Of a DNA stretch of 11,434 nucleotides, positions 1-7,741 are shown one piece after another. The notes under the pieces are model-generated. The model did no database searches and was not told the DNA's origin. It saw only the letters and a program-made list of their open reading frames with translations. How positions within the stretch are numbered: the first letter of the stretch is position 1; the number at the start of each line of letters is the position of its first letter. The stretch comes from Acidobacteriota bacterium (lineage in GTDB: Bacteria; Acidobacteriota; Terriglobia; Terriglobales; Acidobacteriaceae). A program made the translations under genes and the position numbers. The DNA is taken from the NCBI GenBank assembly GCA_028873155.1, contig JAGWML010000083.1:1-11434 (forward strand). The letters are read 5' to 3'.

Positions 1-27
1 CCTTCACCTGTTTCAAGCTGTACGCTC

Positions 28-44
28 CTGCGACGCTCTCGCAG
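28..44 (-). terminator. Possible weak hairpin terminator after ppc
   Basis: A perfect 6-bp inverted repeat (CTGCGA / TCGCAG around a 5-nt loop) begins about 30 nt past the ppc stop codon. There is no T-run on the minus strand after it, so it would not be a classical intrinsic terminator. At this GC content such a hairpin can occur by chance. The remaining bases from 1 to 75 show nothing that I can identify; one plus-strand frame is open across them but is too short to interpret. Confidence 0.25.
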
Positions 45-75
45 CGGCCTGGACGCGGATGATTGTGCCGCGCTC

Positions 76-2913
76 TCAACCCGTATTTCTCAGGCCAGCC
101 GAGATGCCGCTGATCGTCGCCGCGATGGCGCGATTGACCTCCGGCGTGTCTTCACCAGAGCGCTTGCGGCGCAGCATGTCCACCTGAATCAGGTGCATGG
201 GATCGACGTAGGGATTGCGCAGCTTGATGGAGCGCGCCAGCACCTGGTTCTTTTCCAGCAGCTCGGACTGGCCGGTCACAGCGAGCACCGCATTCACCGA
301 GCGGTGGAACTCTTCTTCGAACATCGCGTACACCCGCGCCCGCAATGCCTCATCTTCTACCAGTGAGGAGTAGAGCCGCGCCGTTGCCAGGTCCACCTTG
401 CCGAGCGCCATCTCCACGTTGCGCACCAGATCAATGAATAGCGGGAACTCCCGCGCCATCGTCTTCAGCAGCTCCAGTGAGCCGGTCCGCTCCATGTACT
501 CCATGAGCGCAAAGCCCACGCCAAACCACGCTGGCACCAGCAGCCGCGATTGCGTCCATCCAAAGACCCACGGAATCGCGCGCAGGTCGGCGATATTGGG
601 CGAAGCTTTACGCCGCGCCGGCCGCGATCCGATCTTCGCGTTTTCCAGCTCGCCCACCGGTGTGGATTGCTCGAAGTACGTCACCACCTCGGAGTTGTCC
701 AGCACGTGCTTGCGATAAAACTCAAATGACAGCGCGGAAAGCTGGTCCAGCGCCTGCTCCCACTCGGCCTGCAACACGCCTGTGAAGTGACCCTGCGGGT
801 CGCGCGCGTTGGGCCGCGCCAGCGCATCCAGCGAAGCGGCAATCATCAGCTCCAGGTTGCGCTCGGCCAACACCTCGTCGGCGTACTTGAAGTTGAGCAC
901 CTCGCCCTGTTCAGTAATGCGGAGCTGGCCTTCGAATGAATCCATCGGTTGCGCGAAGATGGCGCGATGCGTGGGCCCGCCGCCGCGGCCCACCGTGCCG
1001 CCGCGCCCGTGGAAGAGCCGCAGCTTCACGCCGCACTCGCGCGCCACCACGTGCAGATCACGATGCGCGCGGAAGATCTCCCACGTGCTGGTCAGCATGC
1101 CACCGTCTTTATTTGAGTCAGAGTAACCGAGCATGACCTCCTGCCAGTTGTCCCAGCTCTCCAGCAGCTTGCGATAGTCCGGGCGCGACCACAGCTCACG
1201 GCAGACGCTCGGCGCATTGCGCAGGTCTTCAATCGACTCGAAGAGCGGTACCGGCATGATGCCAGGATCGCGACCGGAGCCTTCCACACGCACGCCGCCC
1301 AGCCGAGCCAGCCGCACCACGGTCAGCACATCTTCCACCGTGGCTGCACCGGAGATGACGTAGTGGCGAATCGTCTCGGGCGCGCAGCCGTTCTTCACCT
1401 CGCTCACCACGCGAAAGGTCTCGAGTACAGAGGCCGTCTCGCCTGAGAGCGCGCACGAAAGCTCCGGCCCAATGGTGTCCGCAGCCGCTTCTTTCAGCGC
1501 CGCTGCATGCACACGCGCATGCTGGCGTATGTCCAGCGTATGCAGGTGCAGGCCAAAGGTGCGCACCTGCAGAATCAACGGGTCAATCAATGTGCGCGCA
1601 ATGCGCACGCCACCGTTCGCCGCCAGCGACGCACGCAGCGTCTCCAGGTCCTCTACGAACTCTGCGACCGCGCTGTAGGGCGGCAACGCCTGCGTCAGCT
1701 TGTCCTGGCCCTGGGCCAGCGTGTAGGCCATCACCGGCAGAGGTCCGGGCTCAGGCGCGGGCCGTTCCAATGTGCGTTGTACGCGCGCCTTCAGACAAAT
1801 GACGAAGCGACGGTAGTACTCAAACTCGTATTGTGCGCCAAAGACCTGCGCCTCGGGTGTGTGCACCTGCTGGATATACGCGTCGAGCTTCTTCATCAGC
1901 TCGGGGCTCACCGGCTTCTGCTGCGCGCTCGTGGTGAGCAGGTCCATGATGGCATTGAGCCGCCGCTGGTAGTAGAGCAGCAGGTGCCCGCGCGCCAGTT
2001 GGATCGCGTCGCGGGTGACGTCCGGCGTGACAAACGGATTGCCGTCCCGGTCGCCGCCGATCCACGAGCCGAAGCGCAGCACCTGCGGCAGCTCATGCGG
2101 CTCCAGCTCAAGGCCGTAGGATGCGCGCAACGCCTCTGCAATCTCGCGATAGAGCGATGGCAGCGTGGAAAAGATGGAGACATCGTAGTAGTCGAGCCCC
2201 ATCTTGATCTCGTCGTACACAGTGGGCCGGCGCGAGCGCACCTCATCTGTCTGCCAGAGACTCGTGATCTCTGCCAGCACCATCTCTTCCAGCCGCGCAA
2301 GGTCCTGTTCTGGAACCGGAATCCGATCGAGCGTTGTGAGGAACTCGCCGATGCGGCGGCGCTTCGACATCACCGAGCGCCGCGCCACCTCAGTGGGGTG
2401 CGCGGTAAAGACCGGCACAATCAGCACGCGCCGCAGCCATGCCATCGCGTCTTCCGCGCTGATGCCCACGCGGCGCATCTCTGCCAGCGTTCCGGCCAGC
2501 GATCCGCGCTGCCGTCCGGCTTCGCCGCTTAGTTGCAGCGCAATACGCCGACGCTTGCGGTGATTCGTCTCCGCAAGATTGATGAGCTCAAAGTAAAACG
2601 CAAATGCGCGCGACAGAAGGATCGCCCGGTTTACAGGCAGCGAGTGAACCAGGTCCAGCGCGTTGGCTCCATGCTGCGCCGCTTCTTCAGCGCGGCCGCG
2701 GGCTTCGGCGTCGCGCCGGCGAATCGTGCCCTGCCGGAGCGCTTCTACCTGCTGATACAACGCATCGCCGGCCTGCTCGCGCAGGACCGCGCCCAGCAGC
2801 GTGCCCAGCGAGCGCACGTCACGGCGCAGGGGAGCCTCTTTCAGCTCGCCGGACCGCGCCTCCAGTTCAGCCAGCCGCTGCGACCAGCTCTCGGGATTCC
2901 ATAAAAGGGCCAT
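76..2913 (-). CDS. ppc: Phosphoenolpyruvate carboxylase
   Basis: This cytosolic enzyme adds bicarbonate to phosphoenolpyruvate to give oxaloacetate and phosphate, refilling the TCA cycle. The 945-residue protein is slightly longer than E. coli Ppc (883). Family landmarks are all visible: TAHPTE at about 170-175 with the catalytic His172, GGDRDGNP near 286-293, LGYSDSNKDGG at 595-605, the glycine-rich FHGRGG loop at 634-639, FGWTQSR near 784-790, and the classic C-terminal LRNTG. Residues matching the aspartate-inhibitor site of the E. coli enzyme (Arg587, Lys773, Arg832, Asn881) appear as Arg637, Lys839, Arg899 and Asn943, so feedback inhibition by aspartate is likely (inference). The ATG at 2913 is the only plausible start, but it has no well-spaced Shine-Dalgarno; AGAAG directly abuts it. 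A GATAAT hexamer lies 9 nt upstream. The gene lies 37 bp after the small membrane gene. Catalytic and C-terminal motifs are intact. Confidence 0.98.
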   Translation of the reverse strand: MALLWNPESWSQRLAELEARSGELKEAPLRRDVRSLGTLLGAVLREQAGDALYQQVEALRQGTIRRRDAEARGRAEEAAQHGANALDLVHSLPVNRAILLSRAFAFYFELINLAETNHRKRRRIALQLSGEAGRQRGSLAGTLAEMRRVGISAEDAMAWLRRVLIVPVFTAHPTEVARRSVMSKRRRIGEFLTTLDRIPVPEQDLARLEEMVLAEITSLWQTDEVRSRRPTVYDEIKMGLDYYDVSIFSTLPSLYREIAEALRASYGLELEPHELPQVLRFGSWIGGDRDGNPFVTPDVTRDAIQLARGHLLLYYQRRLNAIMDLLTTSAQQKPVSPELMKKLDAYIQQVHTPEAQVFGAQYEFEYYRRFVICLKARVQRTLERPAPEPGPLPVMAYTLAQGQDKLTQALPPYSAVAEFVEDLETLRASLAANGGVRIARTLIDPLILQVRTFGLHLHTLDIRQHARVHAAALKEAAADTIGPELSCALSGETASVLETFRVVSEVKNGCAPETIRHYVISGAATVEDVLTVVRLARLGGVRVEGSGRDPGIMPVPLFESIEDLRNAPSVCRELWSRPDYRKLLESWDNWQEVMLGYSDSNKDGGMLTSTWEIFRAHRDLHVVARECGVKLRLFHGRGGTVGRGGGPTHRAIFAQPMDSFEGQLRITEQGEVLNFKYADEVLAERNLELMIAASLDALARPNARDPQGHFTGVLQAEWEQALDQLSALSFEFYRKHVLDNSEVVTYFEQSTPVGELENAKIGSRPARRKASPNIADLRAIPWVFGWTQSRLLVPAWFGVGFALMEYMERTGSLELLKTMAREFPLFIDLVRNVEMALGKVDLATARLYSSLVEDEALRARVYAMFEEEFHRSVNAVLAVTGQSELLEKNQVLARSIKLRNPYVDPMHLIQVDMLRRKRSGEDTPEVNRAIAATISGISAGLRNTG

Positions 2914-2922
2914 CTTCTTTTG

Positions 2923-2928
2923 ATTATC
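2923..2928 (-). promoter_or_regulatory. -10-like hexamer immediately upstream of ppc
   Basis: The minus strand reads GATAAT (5 of 6 to TATAAT), ending 9 nt before the ppc ATG. Transcription from it would begin only about 2 nt before the start codon, giving an essentially leaderless mRNA, which would fit the absence of a spaced Shine-Dalgarno. The -35 region is poor (TAGCCA at a 19-nt spacing is the best match). The alternative is readthrough from the upstream membrane-protein gene. Confidence 0.25.
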
Positions 2929-2950
2929 TACGACAGCTTTGCCCCAGTGG

Positions 2951-3346
2951 CTATCGGAACATGTCTCTGAAGTAGAAGAAAGGAAGTACCTCGAAGGCCA
3001 TCAAGTTAAAGCCAAGCAGCCCCCATTGCTCGACGTGGAGTAAAAACGTGATCCATACCGCAAGGTGGAAAGCGAAGAACAACGTGACGAACATCCAAAA
3101 TGATTTGCGAAGTAGAAAATCCTTACTTTTGTAAATGAGGAAAAGGAACAGAACGCCTGTGTCGAGCACGAGGCCGCCCCATTTTGTGCTATCAGGGCGC
3201 CCAATCCAGCGATTAAGCCCGATGATCAGGGCGAAAGACAAAAGAACGATCGGAATAAGCACCAAAACATCGCGAACCGTTAGATGATTCGGGTCGATTT
3301 GCCAAAATCTTCGACTTGCAGGTGCTGTCTTGTGGGTCATACTCAT
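2951..3346 (-). CDS. Small four-helix membrane protein of unknown function
   Basis: I do not recognise this 131-residue protein. It has a short basic N-terminus (about 20 residues) followed by four strongly hydrophobic stretches at roughly 24-46, 57-74, 83-105 and 108-126, so it should be a small polytopic inner-membrane protein. It has no cysteine pair, histidine cluster or enzymatic motif. The loops are Arg/Lys-rich (for example YKSKDFLLRKS between helices 2 and 3), and the tail is rich in aromatic residues. Two Met codons (3346 and 3340) could start it, and neither has a Shine-Dalgarno. A TTTAAT hexamer at 3362-3367 lies 15 nt upstream of the first. Base composition is about 46% GC against about 60-65% for its neighbours, with AT-rich codons, suggesting later acquisition. 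It is placed between ppc and an ABC-F gene on the same strand; no functional link is evident. That it is coding is supported by the coherent membrane topology. Confidence 0.72.
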   Translation of the reverse strand: MSMTHKTAPASRRFWQIDPNHLTVRDVLVLIPIVLLSFALIIGLNRWIGRPDSTKWGGLVLDTGVLFLFLIYKSKDFLLRKSFWMFVTLFFAFHLAVWITFLLHVEQWGLLGFNLMAFEVLPFFYFRDMFR

Positions 3347-3414
3347 GACAAAAACAAACCGATTAAATTTGCTAAGAGTATCTCAGAAACTGAAGCCCTT
3401 TCCATATTCGTTAT

Positions 3415-3442
3415 GCGCTTCGCGGCACTGCCGAGCTTGCGC
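3415..3442 (-). terminator. Two-part dyad after the ABC-F gene
   Basis: About 35 nt past the ABC-F stop codon there is a nested inverted repeat. The inner CGGCA-C-TGCCG (3423-3433) is flanked by outer GCGC arms (3415-3418 and 3439-3442) with small internal loops. It could fold in RNA as a CGGC/GCCG stem with a triloop. No U-tract follows on the minus strand. It is a plausible 3' end structure but not a standard intrinsic terminator. The rest of the 3347-3476 spacer is AT-rich and shows no gene. Confidence 0.3.
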
Positions 3443-3476
3443 CATCAAAGGATTTGCGTGTTTTCAAGGCGCCGCC

Positions 3477-5447
3477 TTACGCGCCTTCCAACTGCAGCAT
3501 CAGCTCTTCCCACTCCTCGGTGAGCGAGGCCGCCTGCGCACGCAGTTCCTCAGCCAGCTTTGTTAGCCGCTCCGTCTCCGCCGCGGAAATAAAGACACCC
3601 AGTTGCTGTTCGGTGTGTGCCAAGGAAGCCCCAACACGCGGGACTTCTTCTTCGAGAAACGCGCAGCGGTCTTCCATCTGCTTCTGCTTGATGGGATTCA
3701 GACGCCGCTTCCTGGCCGTGTCATCGGGCCCGCCTTCAATCACGATGGTCGTGCTGGATGGACTCGTATTCTGGACAGCTTGCACAGATTCCCGCGTTTC
3801 ACCACGGGGCGGAGCAGATACGGCCGCAGCCGCTCCCAGCGCCAGCGATTCCTTTTTGCGCAGATAGTCCTCGTAGTTGCCCTCATACGTCGTCACGCCG
3901 CCGTTCTCCACTTCCAGCACGCGCGTCGCCAGCCGGTCGATGAAGTAGCGGTCGTGCGACACAAAGATGACAGTCCCGCTGAAAGCATCCAGCGCGTCCA
4001 GCAGCACGTCCTTCGCGCGCATGTCCAAGTGGTTGGTCGGCTCGTCCAGCAGCAGGAAGTTCGACGGCGACACCAGAATCCGCGCAAGGGCGAAGCGGTT
4101 GCGTTCTCCGCCGGAGAGCACACCCAGGCGCTTGAAGACATCGTCACCGGAAAAGAGGAAGCATCCCAGCAGCGAGCGCAACGCTGATTCCGGCACCTTC
4201 AGCGCCGCGCGGCTGATGTCGTCCAGCATGCGCGCCTCGCCGTCCAGCACCTTGTACTGGTCCTGTGCAAAATACTCGGTGACCACGTTGTGGCCCAGCT
4301 TAATGGTTCCCCCCGTGGCCTGCTCCATACCGGTGAGAAGCTTGATGAGTGTCGATTTGCCCGCGCCATTCACGCCCACCAGAGCGACGCGGTCGCCGCG
4401 CTCGATGGAGAAGCGCACATTGTTGAGAACCTGCTTGGGCCCGTAACTCTTTGAAAGCCCTTCCGCCTCCACCACAATGCGGCCCGAGGGGGGTGGCTGC
4501 GGAAACTTGAAGTGGATCACCGGCTCTTCTTCCGGAATCTCAATGCGCTCGATCTTTTCGAGTTCCTTGATGCGGCTCTGCACCTGCTTGGCCTTCGTCG
4601 CCTGATAGCGGAAGCGGTTGATGAAGGCTTCGAGATGCTCAATCTGCTCGCGCTGATTGCGATACGCAGCCTCCAGCTGCGCTCGTCGATCCTCTTTCTG
4701 CGTCAGATACTTCGTGTAGTTGCCGGAGTAGATCGTGAGCCGCTTGTTCCAGATCTCGACCGTGCGATCCACCGTGACATCCAGAAAATACCGGTCGTGC
4801 GAGATGAGGATGTAGCCGAAGGGATAGCTCCTGAGATACTCCTCCAGCCAGTTGCGCGTCTCCAGATCGAGATGATTCGTTGGCTCGTCGAGCAGCAGCA
4901 GATTCGGCTTGGCCAGCAGCAGCTTGGCCATAGCAATGCGCATCTGCCAGCCGCCGCTGAACTCGTCGGTCTGCCGCGCCCAGTCTTCCTTGCCAAAGCC
5001 AAGGCCAGTGAGCACGCTGCCCACCTGCGCATCGAGCGCATAACCATCCAGCGCGTGAAAGCGCTCCTGCAGCATGGAGTAGCGCTCGGCAGCGGCTTCA
5101 TACTCGGCGCTGGCATGGTCCAACTCGGCAAGCTGCGCGGCCAGGCGCTCGCTCTCCGTCTGCATCCCGCGGAGTTCGTCAAAGACCGTCAGGCACTCGT
5201 CAAAGACGCTGCGACCGGTCAGCCGCAAACCTTCCTGCGGCAGGTAGCCGATACTCATGCCGCGTGTCTGCTGGAGCATGCCATAGTCCAGCAGCTCAAG
5301 GCCGGCGAGCACCTTCATCAACGTCGATTTTCCGGTGCCGTTGGCGCCGACCAGCGCCGTCTTCTCGTTGCTGCGGATGAGCCAGTTGGCTTCCATAAAC
5401 AGCACGCGTGCGCCGAAGCGCTTGCCGGCATTTTGCAGTGAAAGCAT
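3477..5447 (-). CDS. ABC-F family ATPase (ribosome-associated)
   Basis: The 656-residue protein carries two complete ABC ATPase domains and no membrane segment, which defines the ABC-F class (Uup/EttA/YheS/YdiF relatives) that binds the ribosomal E site and relieves translational problems. Domain 1 has Walker A GANGTGKS (34-41), signature FSGGW (163-167), LLDEPTNHLD around 185-194 and His217. Domain 2 has GVNGAGKS (358-365), signature LSGGE (444-448), LLDEPTNHLD around 466-475 and His498. The linker between them (about 240-305) is highly charged, with the TKAKQ-RIKELEK pattern of the P-site tether. A flexible Ser/Thr/Pro-rich stretch (about 540-580) leads to a C-terminal coiled coil (about 582-656), as in Uup/YdiF-type members. 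All catalytic residues are present. The ATG at 5447 follows AGGGA with a 3-nt gap. A resistance-type ABC-F cannot be excluded from sequence alone, but the layout looks like a housekeeping member. Confidence 0.95.
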   Translation of the reverse strand: MLSLQNAGKRFGARVLFMEANWLIRSNEKTALVGANGTGKSTLMKVLAGLELLDYGMLQQTRGMSIGYLPQEGLRLTGRSVFDECLTVFDELRGMQTESERLAAQLAELDHASAEYEAAAERYSMLQERFHALDGYALDAQVGSVLTGLGFGKEDWARQTDEFSGGWQMRIAMAKLLLAKPNLLLLDEPTNHLDLETRNWLEEYLRSYPFGYILISHDRYFLDVTVDRTVEIWNKRLTIYSGNYTKYLTQKEDRRAQLEAAYRNQREQIEHLEAFINRFRYQATKAKQVQSRIKELEKIERIEIPEEEPVIHFKFPQPPPSGRIVVEAEGLSKSYGPKQVLNNVRFSIERGDRVALVGVNGAGKSTLIKLLTGMEQATGGTIKLGHNVVTEYFAQDQYKVLDGEARMLDDISRAALKVPESALRSLLGCFLFSGDDVFKRLGVLSGGERNRFALARILVSPSNFLLLDEPTNHLDMRAKDVLLDALDAFSGTVIFVSHDRYFIDRLATRVLEVENGGVTTYEGNYEDYLRKKESLALGAAAAVSAPPRGETRESVQAVQNTSPSSTTIVIEGGPDDTARKRRLNPIKQKQMEDRCAFLEEEVPRVGASLAHTEQQLGVFISAAETERLTKLAEELRAQAASLTEEWEELMLQLEGA

Positions 5448-5530
5448 TCTTCCCTATTTTCGCAGAGCGCGTTCGGCCCGCGGCCAGTGCGGTGGATGCG
5501 CACGGTTACAGATGCAGGGCGTCCCGCACA

Positions 5531-5569
5531 GCGACTGTACATACACCTGTCGCCGTCGTCCATTATGAT
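5531..5569. promoter_or_regulatory. Divergent control region with 23-bp dyad and overlapping -10 hexamers
   Basis: The 166-bp spacer between the divergent ABC-F and permease genes contains GCGACTG (5531-5537) and CTGTCGC (5547-5553), an inverted repeat matching at 6 of 7 positions across a 9-nt centre. Just downstream, the plus strand has TATGAT (5564-5569, 5 of 6 to a -10 box) for the permease. The minus strand has CATAAT (5562-5567, 5 of 6) facing the ABC-F gene. No good -35 box accompanies either. The dyad sits where the permease -35 would be, so an operator role is plausible but unproven. The rest of the spacer shows nothing recognisable. Confidence 0.35.
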
Positions 5570-5613
5570 TCTCGGGAGCGTGACGGACCTGGATCGCCGC
5601 ACCGGATGGCACG

Positions 5614-7044
5614 ATGACAATTTCGACTGGCCGAGCAACTGACTCAAAGACAGAGCTGCGTAAAACGATGGGCTTCTGGGATGTGCTGCTCTTCAACATT
5701 GCAGCCGTGCTGGGGCCCCGCTGGATCGCCGCCGCGGGACATAACGGCACCTCATCCATCAGCCTCTGGGTTCTTGCCGCCGTCTTCTTTTTTGTGCCCG
5801 GAGCGCTCGTCATCAACGAACTCTCGTCGCGCTTTCCGCATGAGGGCGGCCTCTACGTCTGGTCGCGCGAGGCCTTCGGCGACTTTCACGGCTTCATCGC
5901 CGGCTGGACTTACTGGATCTACACCGTCTTCTACTTCCCTGGCCTGCTGCTGGCCAGCGCCTCCATGTCTGCCTACATCATCGGCGGGCGCGGCATCGCC
6001 CTCGCACAGGACCGCACCTTCCTTCTGGTTGTTTCACTGGCCATGCTGCTGGTCGCCGTGCTACTCAACATCATCGGCCTCAACATCGGCAAGTGGCTCC
6101 AGAACGCAGGCGGCGTGGGCACTTACGTCCCGCTGATGATGCTCGCCGGCATTGCCGCAGTGGTTGCGCTCCATCGCGGCTCTGCCACGCACTTCACGCT
6201 CGCCAACATGCTGCCCGCGTGGAACTGGGACACGGTGAACTTCTGGTCGCAGATTGCATTCGCCTTCACGGGCCTCGAACTCGTCTCCGCCATGAGCGAA
6301 GAAGTACACAATCCACAGCGCACATTGCCTCGCGCAGTCTTTGGTGCGGGCGCGCTGATTGCACTGATGTACATCGTGGGCACGTTCTCCGTGCTGGCGC
6401 TGGTCCCTGCGACGGAGATTGACCCGCAGAGCGGCGTCTTTCATGCAATCACCATCGGCTCGGTTGCGATGCGACTCGGATTCCTCGGCATTCTCGCGGC
6501 CATCCTCGTGACGGCAGGAAATGCGGGCGGTGTGGGGTCCACTGTTGCCGGCGTCGCACGCGTGCCCTTCGTCGTCGGCATTGACCGTTACCTGCCGGCA
6601 GCGTTTGGCAAGATTCATCCACGATGGAAAACGCCCTACGTCTCTATCCTCGTGCAGGCCGGCATCTCCGGCGGCATTCTGCTGGTGAGTCAGGTGAACG
6701 AAACAACGCGCGGCGCCTATCAGTTCCTGATTGACGCGGCCATCATCCTCTACTTCATCCCGTTTCTGTATATGTTTGCGGCGGTGATCAAGCTGGCCCG
6801 GCGCAAAGACCGCAAAAACAATCCGCACGCCGTGCTTGTCCCCGGCGGTGTCGCGGGCGCATGGATTGCGGGTGGGCTCGGCTTTCTCGTGGTCCTGCTT
6901 GGCATCGCGGTATCGCTCGTTCCGCCGGGCGACTCCTCGGACAAGCTGGGCTTTGAGCTCAAGCTGGTTGGCGGCACGCTCGTCTCGATTCTGCTGGGAC
7001 TCTTTCTCTACTGGCGCGGCGCGCGCGCGAAACAGACGGAATGA
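5614..7044 (+). CDS. APC superfamily amino acid permease
   Basis: This is a 476-residue inner-membrane transporter of the amino acid-polyamine-organocation superfamily, expected to use ion-coupled symport or exchange. About twelve hydrophobic helices can be placed near 22-38, 48-70, 91-115, 134-156, 166-184, 210-228, 240-262, 285-310, 340-360, 370-393, 411-434 and 448-467. Family features include an N-terminal FWDVLLFNIAAVLGP helix with an unwound-looking break, the ELSSRFPHEGGLYVW segment after helix 2, the glycine-rich GFIAGWTYW helix, and SEEVHNPQRTLPRA after helix 6. The substrate cannot be read from sequence; relatives carry amino acids or amines. The ATG at 5614 has a weak GGAT 6 nt upstream; an internal Met at 5668 is a less likely start because it would trim the tail before helix 1. 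The gene is transcribed alone, divergent from the ABC-F gene and convergent with lutC. I see no evidence that it carries lactate. Confidence 0.93.
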   Translation: MTISTGRATDSKTELRKTMGFWDVLLFNIAAVLGPRWIAAAGHNGTSSISLWVLAAVFFFVPGALVINELSSRFPHEGGLYVWSREAFGDFHGFIAGWTYWIYTVFYFPGLLLASASMSAYIIGGRGIALAQDRTFLLVVSLAMLLVAVLLNIIGLNIGKWLQNAGGVGTYVPLMMLAGIAAVVALHRGSATHFTLANMLPAWNWDTVNFWSQIAFAFTGLELVSAMSEEVHNPQRTLPRAVFGAGALIALMYIVGTFSVLALVPATEIDPQSGVFHAITIGSVAMRLGFLGILAAILVTAGNAGGVGSTVAGVARVPFVVGIDRYLPAAFGKIHPRWKTPYVSILVQAGISGGILLVSQVNETTRGAYQFLIDAAIILYFIPFLYMFAAVIKLARRKDRKNNPHAVLVPGGVAGAWIAGGLGFLVVLLGIAVSLVPPGDSSDKLGFELKLVGGTLVSILLGLFLYWRGARAKQTE

Positions 7045-7051
7045 CTTTCAG

Positions 7052-7080
7052 CCGCTGTGCGGACGATGTGCGTGCACATC
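7052..7080. terminator. Paired inverted repeats between convergent permease and lutC
   Basis: The 34-bp gap between the two converging genes is largely filled by two perfect inverted repeats. The first is CCGC-TGT-GCGG (7052-7062). The second is GATGTGC-GT-GCACATC (7065-7080), whose right arm reaches into the lutC stop codon. Either could fold from either strand, so a shared bidirectional transcription end is a natural reading. Neither is followed by a U-tract. The 2-nt centre of the second would force it to open to a 6-bp stem with a 4-nt loop. Confidence 0.4.
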
Positions 7081-7741
7081 ACTCTGCGACGATCAACACA
7101 TCCAGAAAGCGCGGCCCATGCACGCCCTTGATGCGCGTCATCTCGATGTCCGCAGTGGCCGACGGTCCCGAGAAGAAAGTCGTCGGAAGGTTTGATGTCG
7201 CATCAAGGCGCGTAAAGCACTCCGGAACAGTCTCGACAATCTGCAATGCAAAGACGATGCAGAGGTGGTAATCGGGCACCAGTGAGAGCTTGCGGGGCCC
7301 CTGCGATGGAGCATTCTGCAGTACAACGGAGCCCGTCTCTGCAATCGCGACCGTGCAACCGGTCAGGACGCCATCCAGTTTGTCGAGCTGATGCGCATCC
7401 AAGGCGGAAGCCTGCACAAACTGAAATCCGGCTGGCAGCCATTCCGCCGGCAGGCCTTCAGGAATCGCAATGCTCGCTCTTCCGCGCGCGCGCAGCAACT
7501 CTGCGATGGCATCCGGTATCTGCGCAGGAGCGACGCGCATCACCCCGGAATCATACTCGGCCAGCCGATGCGTAAAGAGCTCCAGCAGTTCCTCCGTGCT
7601 CTTCGTTGAACTCTGTTTATACTCCCGCGACACGGCAGCATACTCCGTCTCGCGTGCGTTGGGTTCGCGCTCAGCAGACACACGCAGCGCGCCGCGAATG
7701 CTGCTCAGGATCGCCGTCCGTGCATCGCTTTCACTGGCCAT
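7079..7741 (-). CDS. lutC: Lactate utilization protein C (LUD domain)
   Basis: LutC is the third component of the LutABC complex that oxidises L-lactate to pyruvate. It is a single LUD domain of 220 residues with the family hallmarks AIAETGSVVL, LVPDYHLCIV and the C-terminal SGPSATADIEMTRIKGVHGP block followed by a hydrophobic strand. The N-terminal part (about 1-60) is charged and helical, as usual for the family. I chose the ATG at 7741 over the longer possible start at 7780 because AAGGGAGG (7748-7755) lies exactly 6 nt before it, and because this start overlaps the lutB stop by 11 bp, a typical coupling arrangement. No cysteine motif is present, consistent with LutC being the non-iron-sulfur partner. 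It is the last gene of the operon and ends 34 bp from the converging permease. Confidence 0.94.
   Translation of the reverse strand: MASESDARTAILSSIRGALRVSAEREPNARETEYAAVSREYKQSSTKSTEELLELFTHRLAEYDSGVMRVAPAQIPDAIAELLRARGRASIAIPEGLPAEWLPAGFQFVQASALDAHQLDKLDGVLTGCTVAIAETGSVVLQNAPSQGPRKLSLVPDYHLCIVFALQIVETVPECFTRLDATSNLPTTFFSGPSATADIEMTRIKGVHGPRFLDVLIVAE

Noticed and set aside
1507..2532. A 341-codon plus-strand open frame opposite ppc.
   Set aside because: It is the antisense shadow of ppc, with low-information Arg/Gln/His/Leu composition and no recognisable fold. Similar shadows lie opposite the ABC-F gene (4512-5441) and the molybdenum gene (10419-11360).
3415..3442. Resemblance to an integron attC site next to an AT-rich small gene (GTTATGCGC near the dyad).
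   Set aside because: The core sites do not match the GTTRRRY/RYYYAAC consensus, the inner stem has a 1-nt centre, and there is no second attC or integrase, so a gene-cassette reading is not supported.
3284..3523. A 79-codon plus-strand frame in the spacer beside the membrane-protein gene.
   Set aside because: It overlaps two minus-strand genes at its ends, has no ribosome binding site or recognisable domain, and its sequence is Arg/Ser-rich filler.
5614..7044. The APC permease as the lactate importer for LutABC.
   Set aside because: Its motifs belong to the APC amino acid/amine carriers, not to the LldP/LutP family, and it is transcribed convergently, not within the lut operon.
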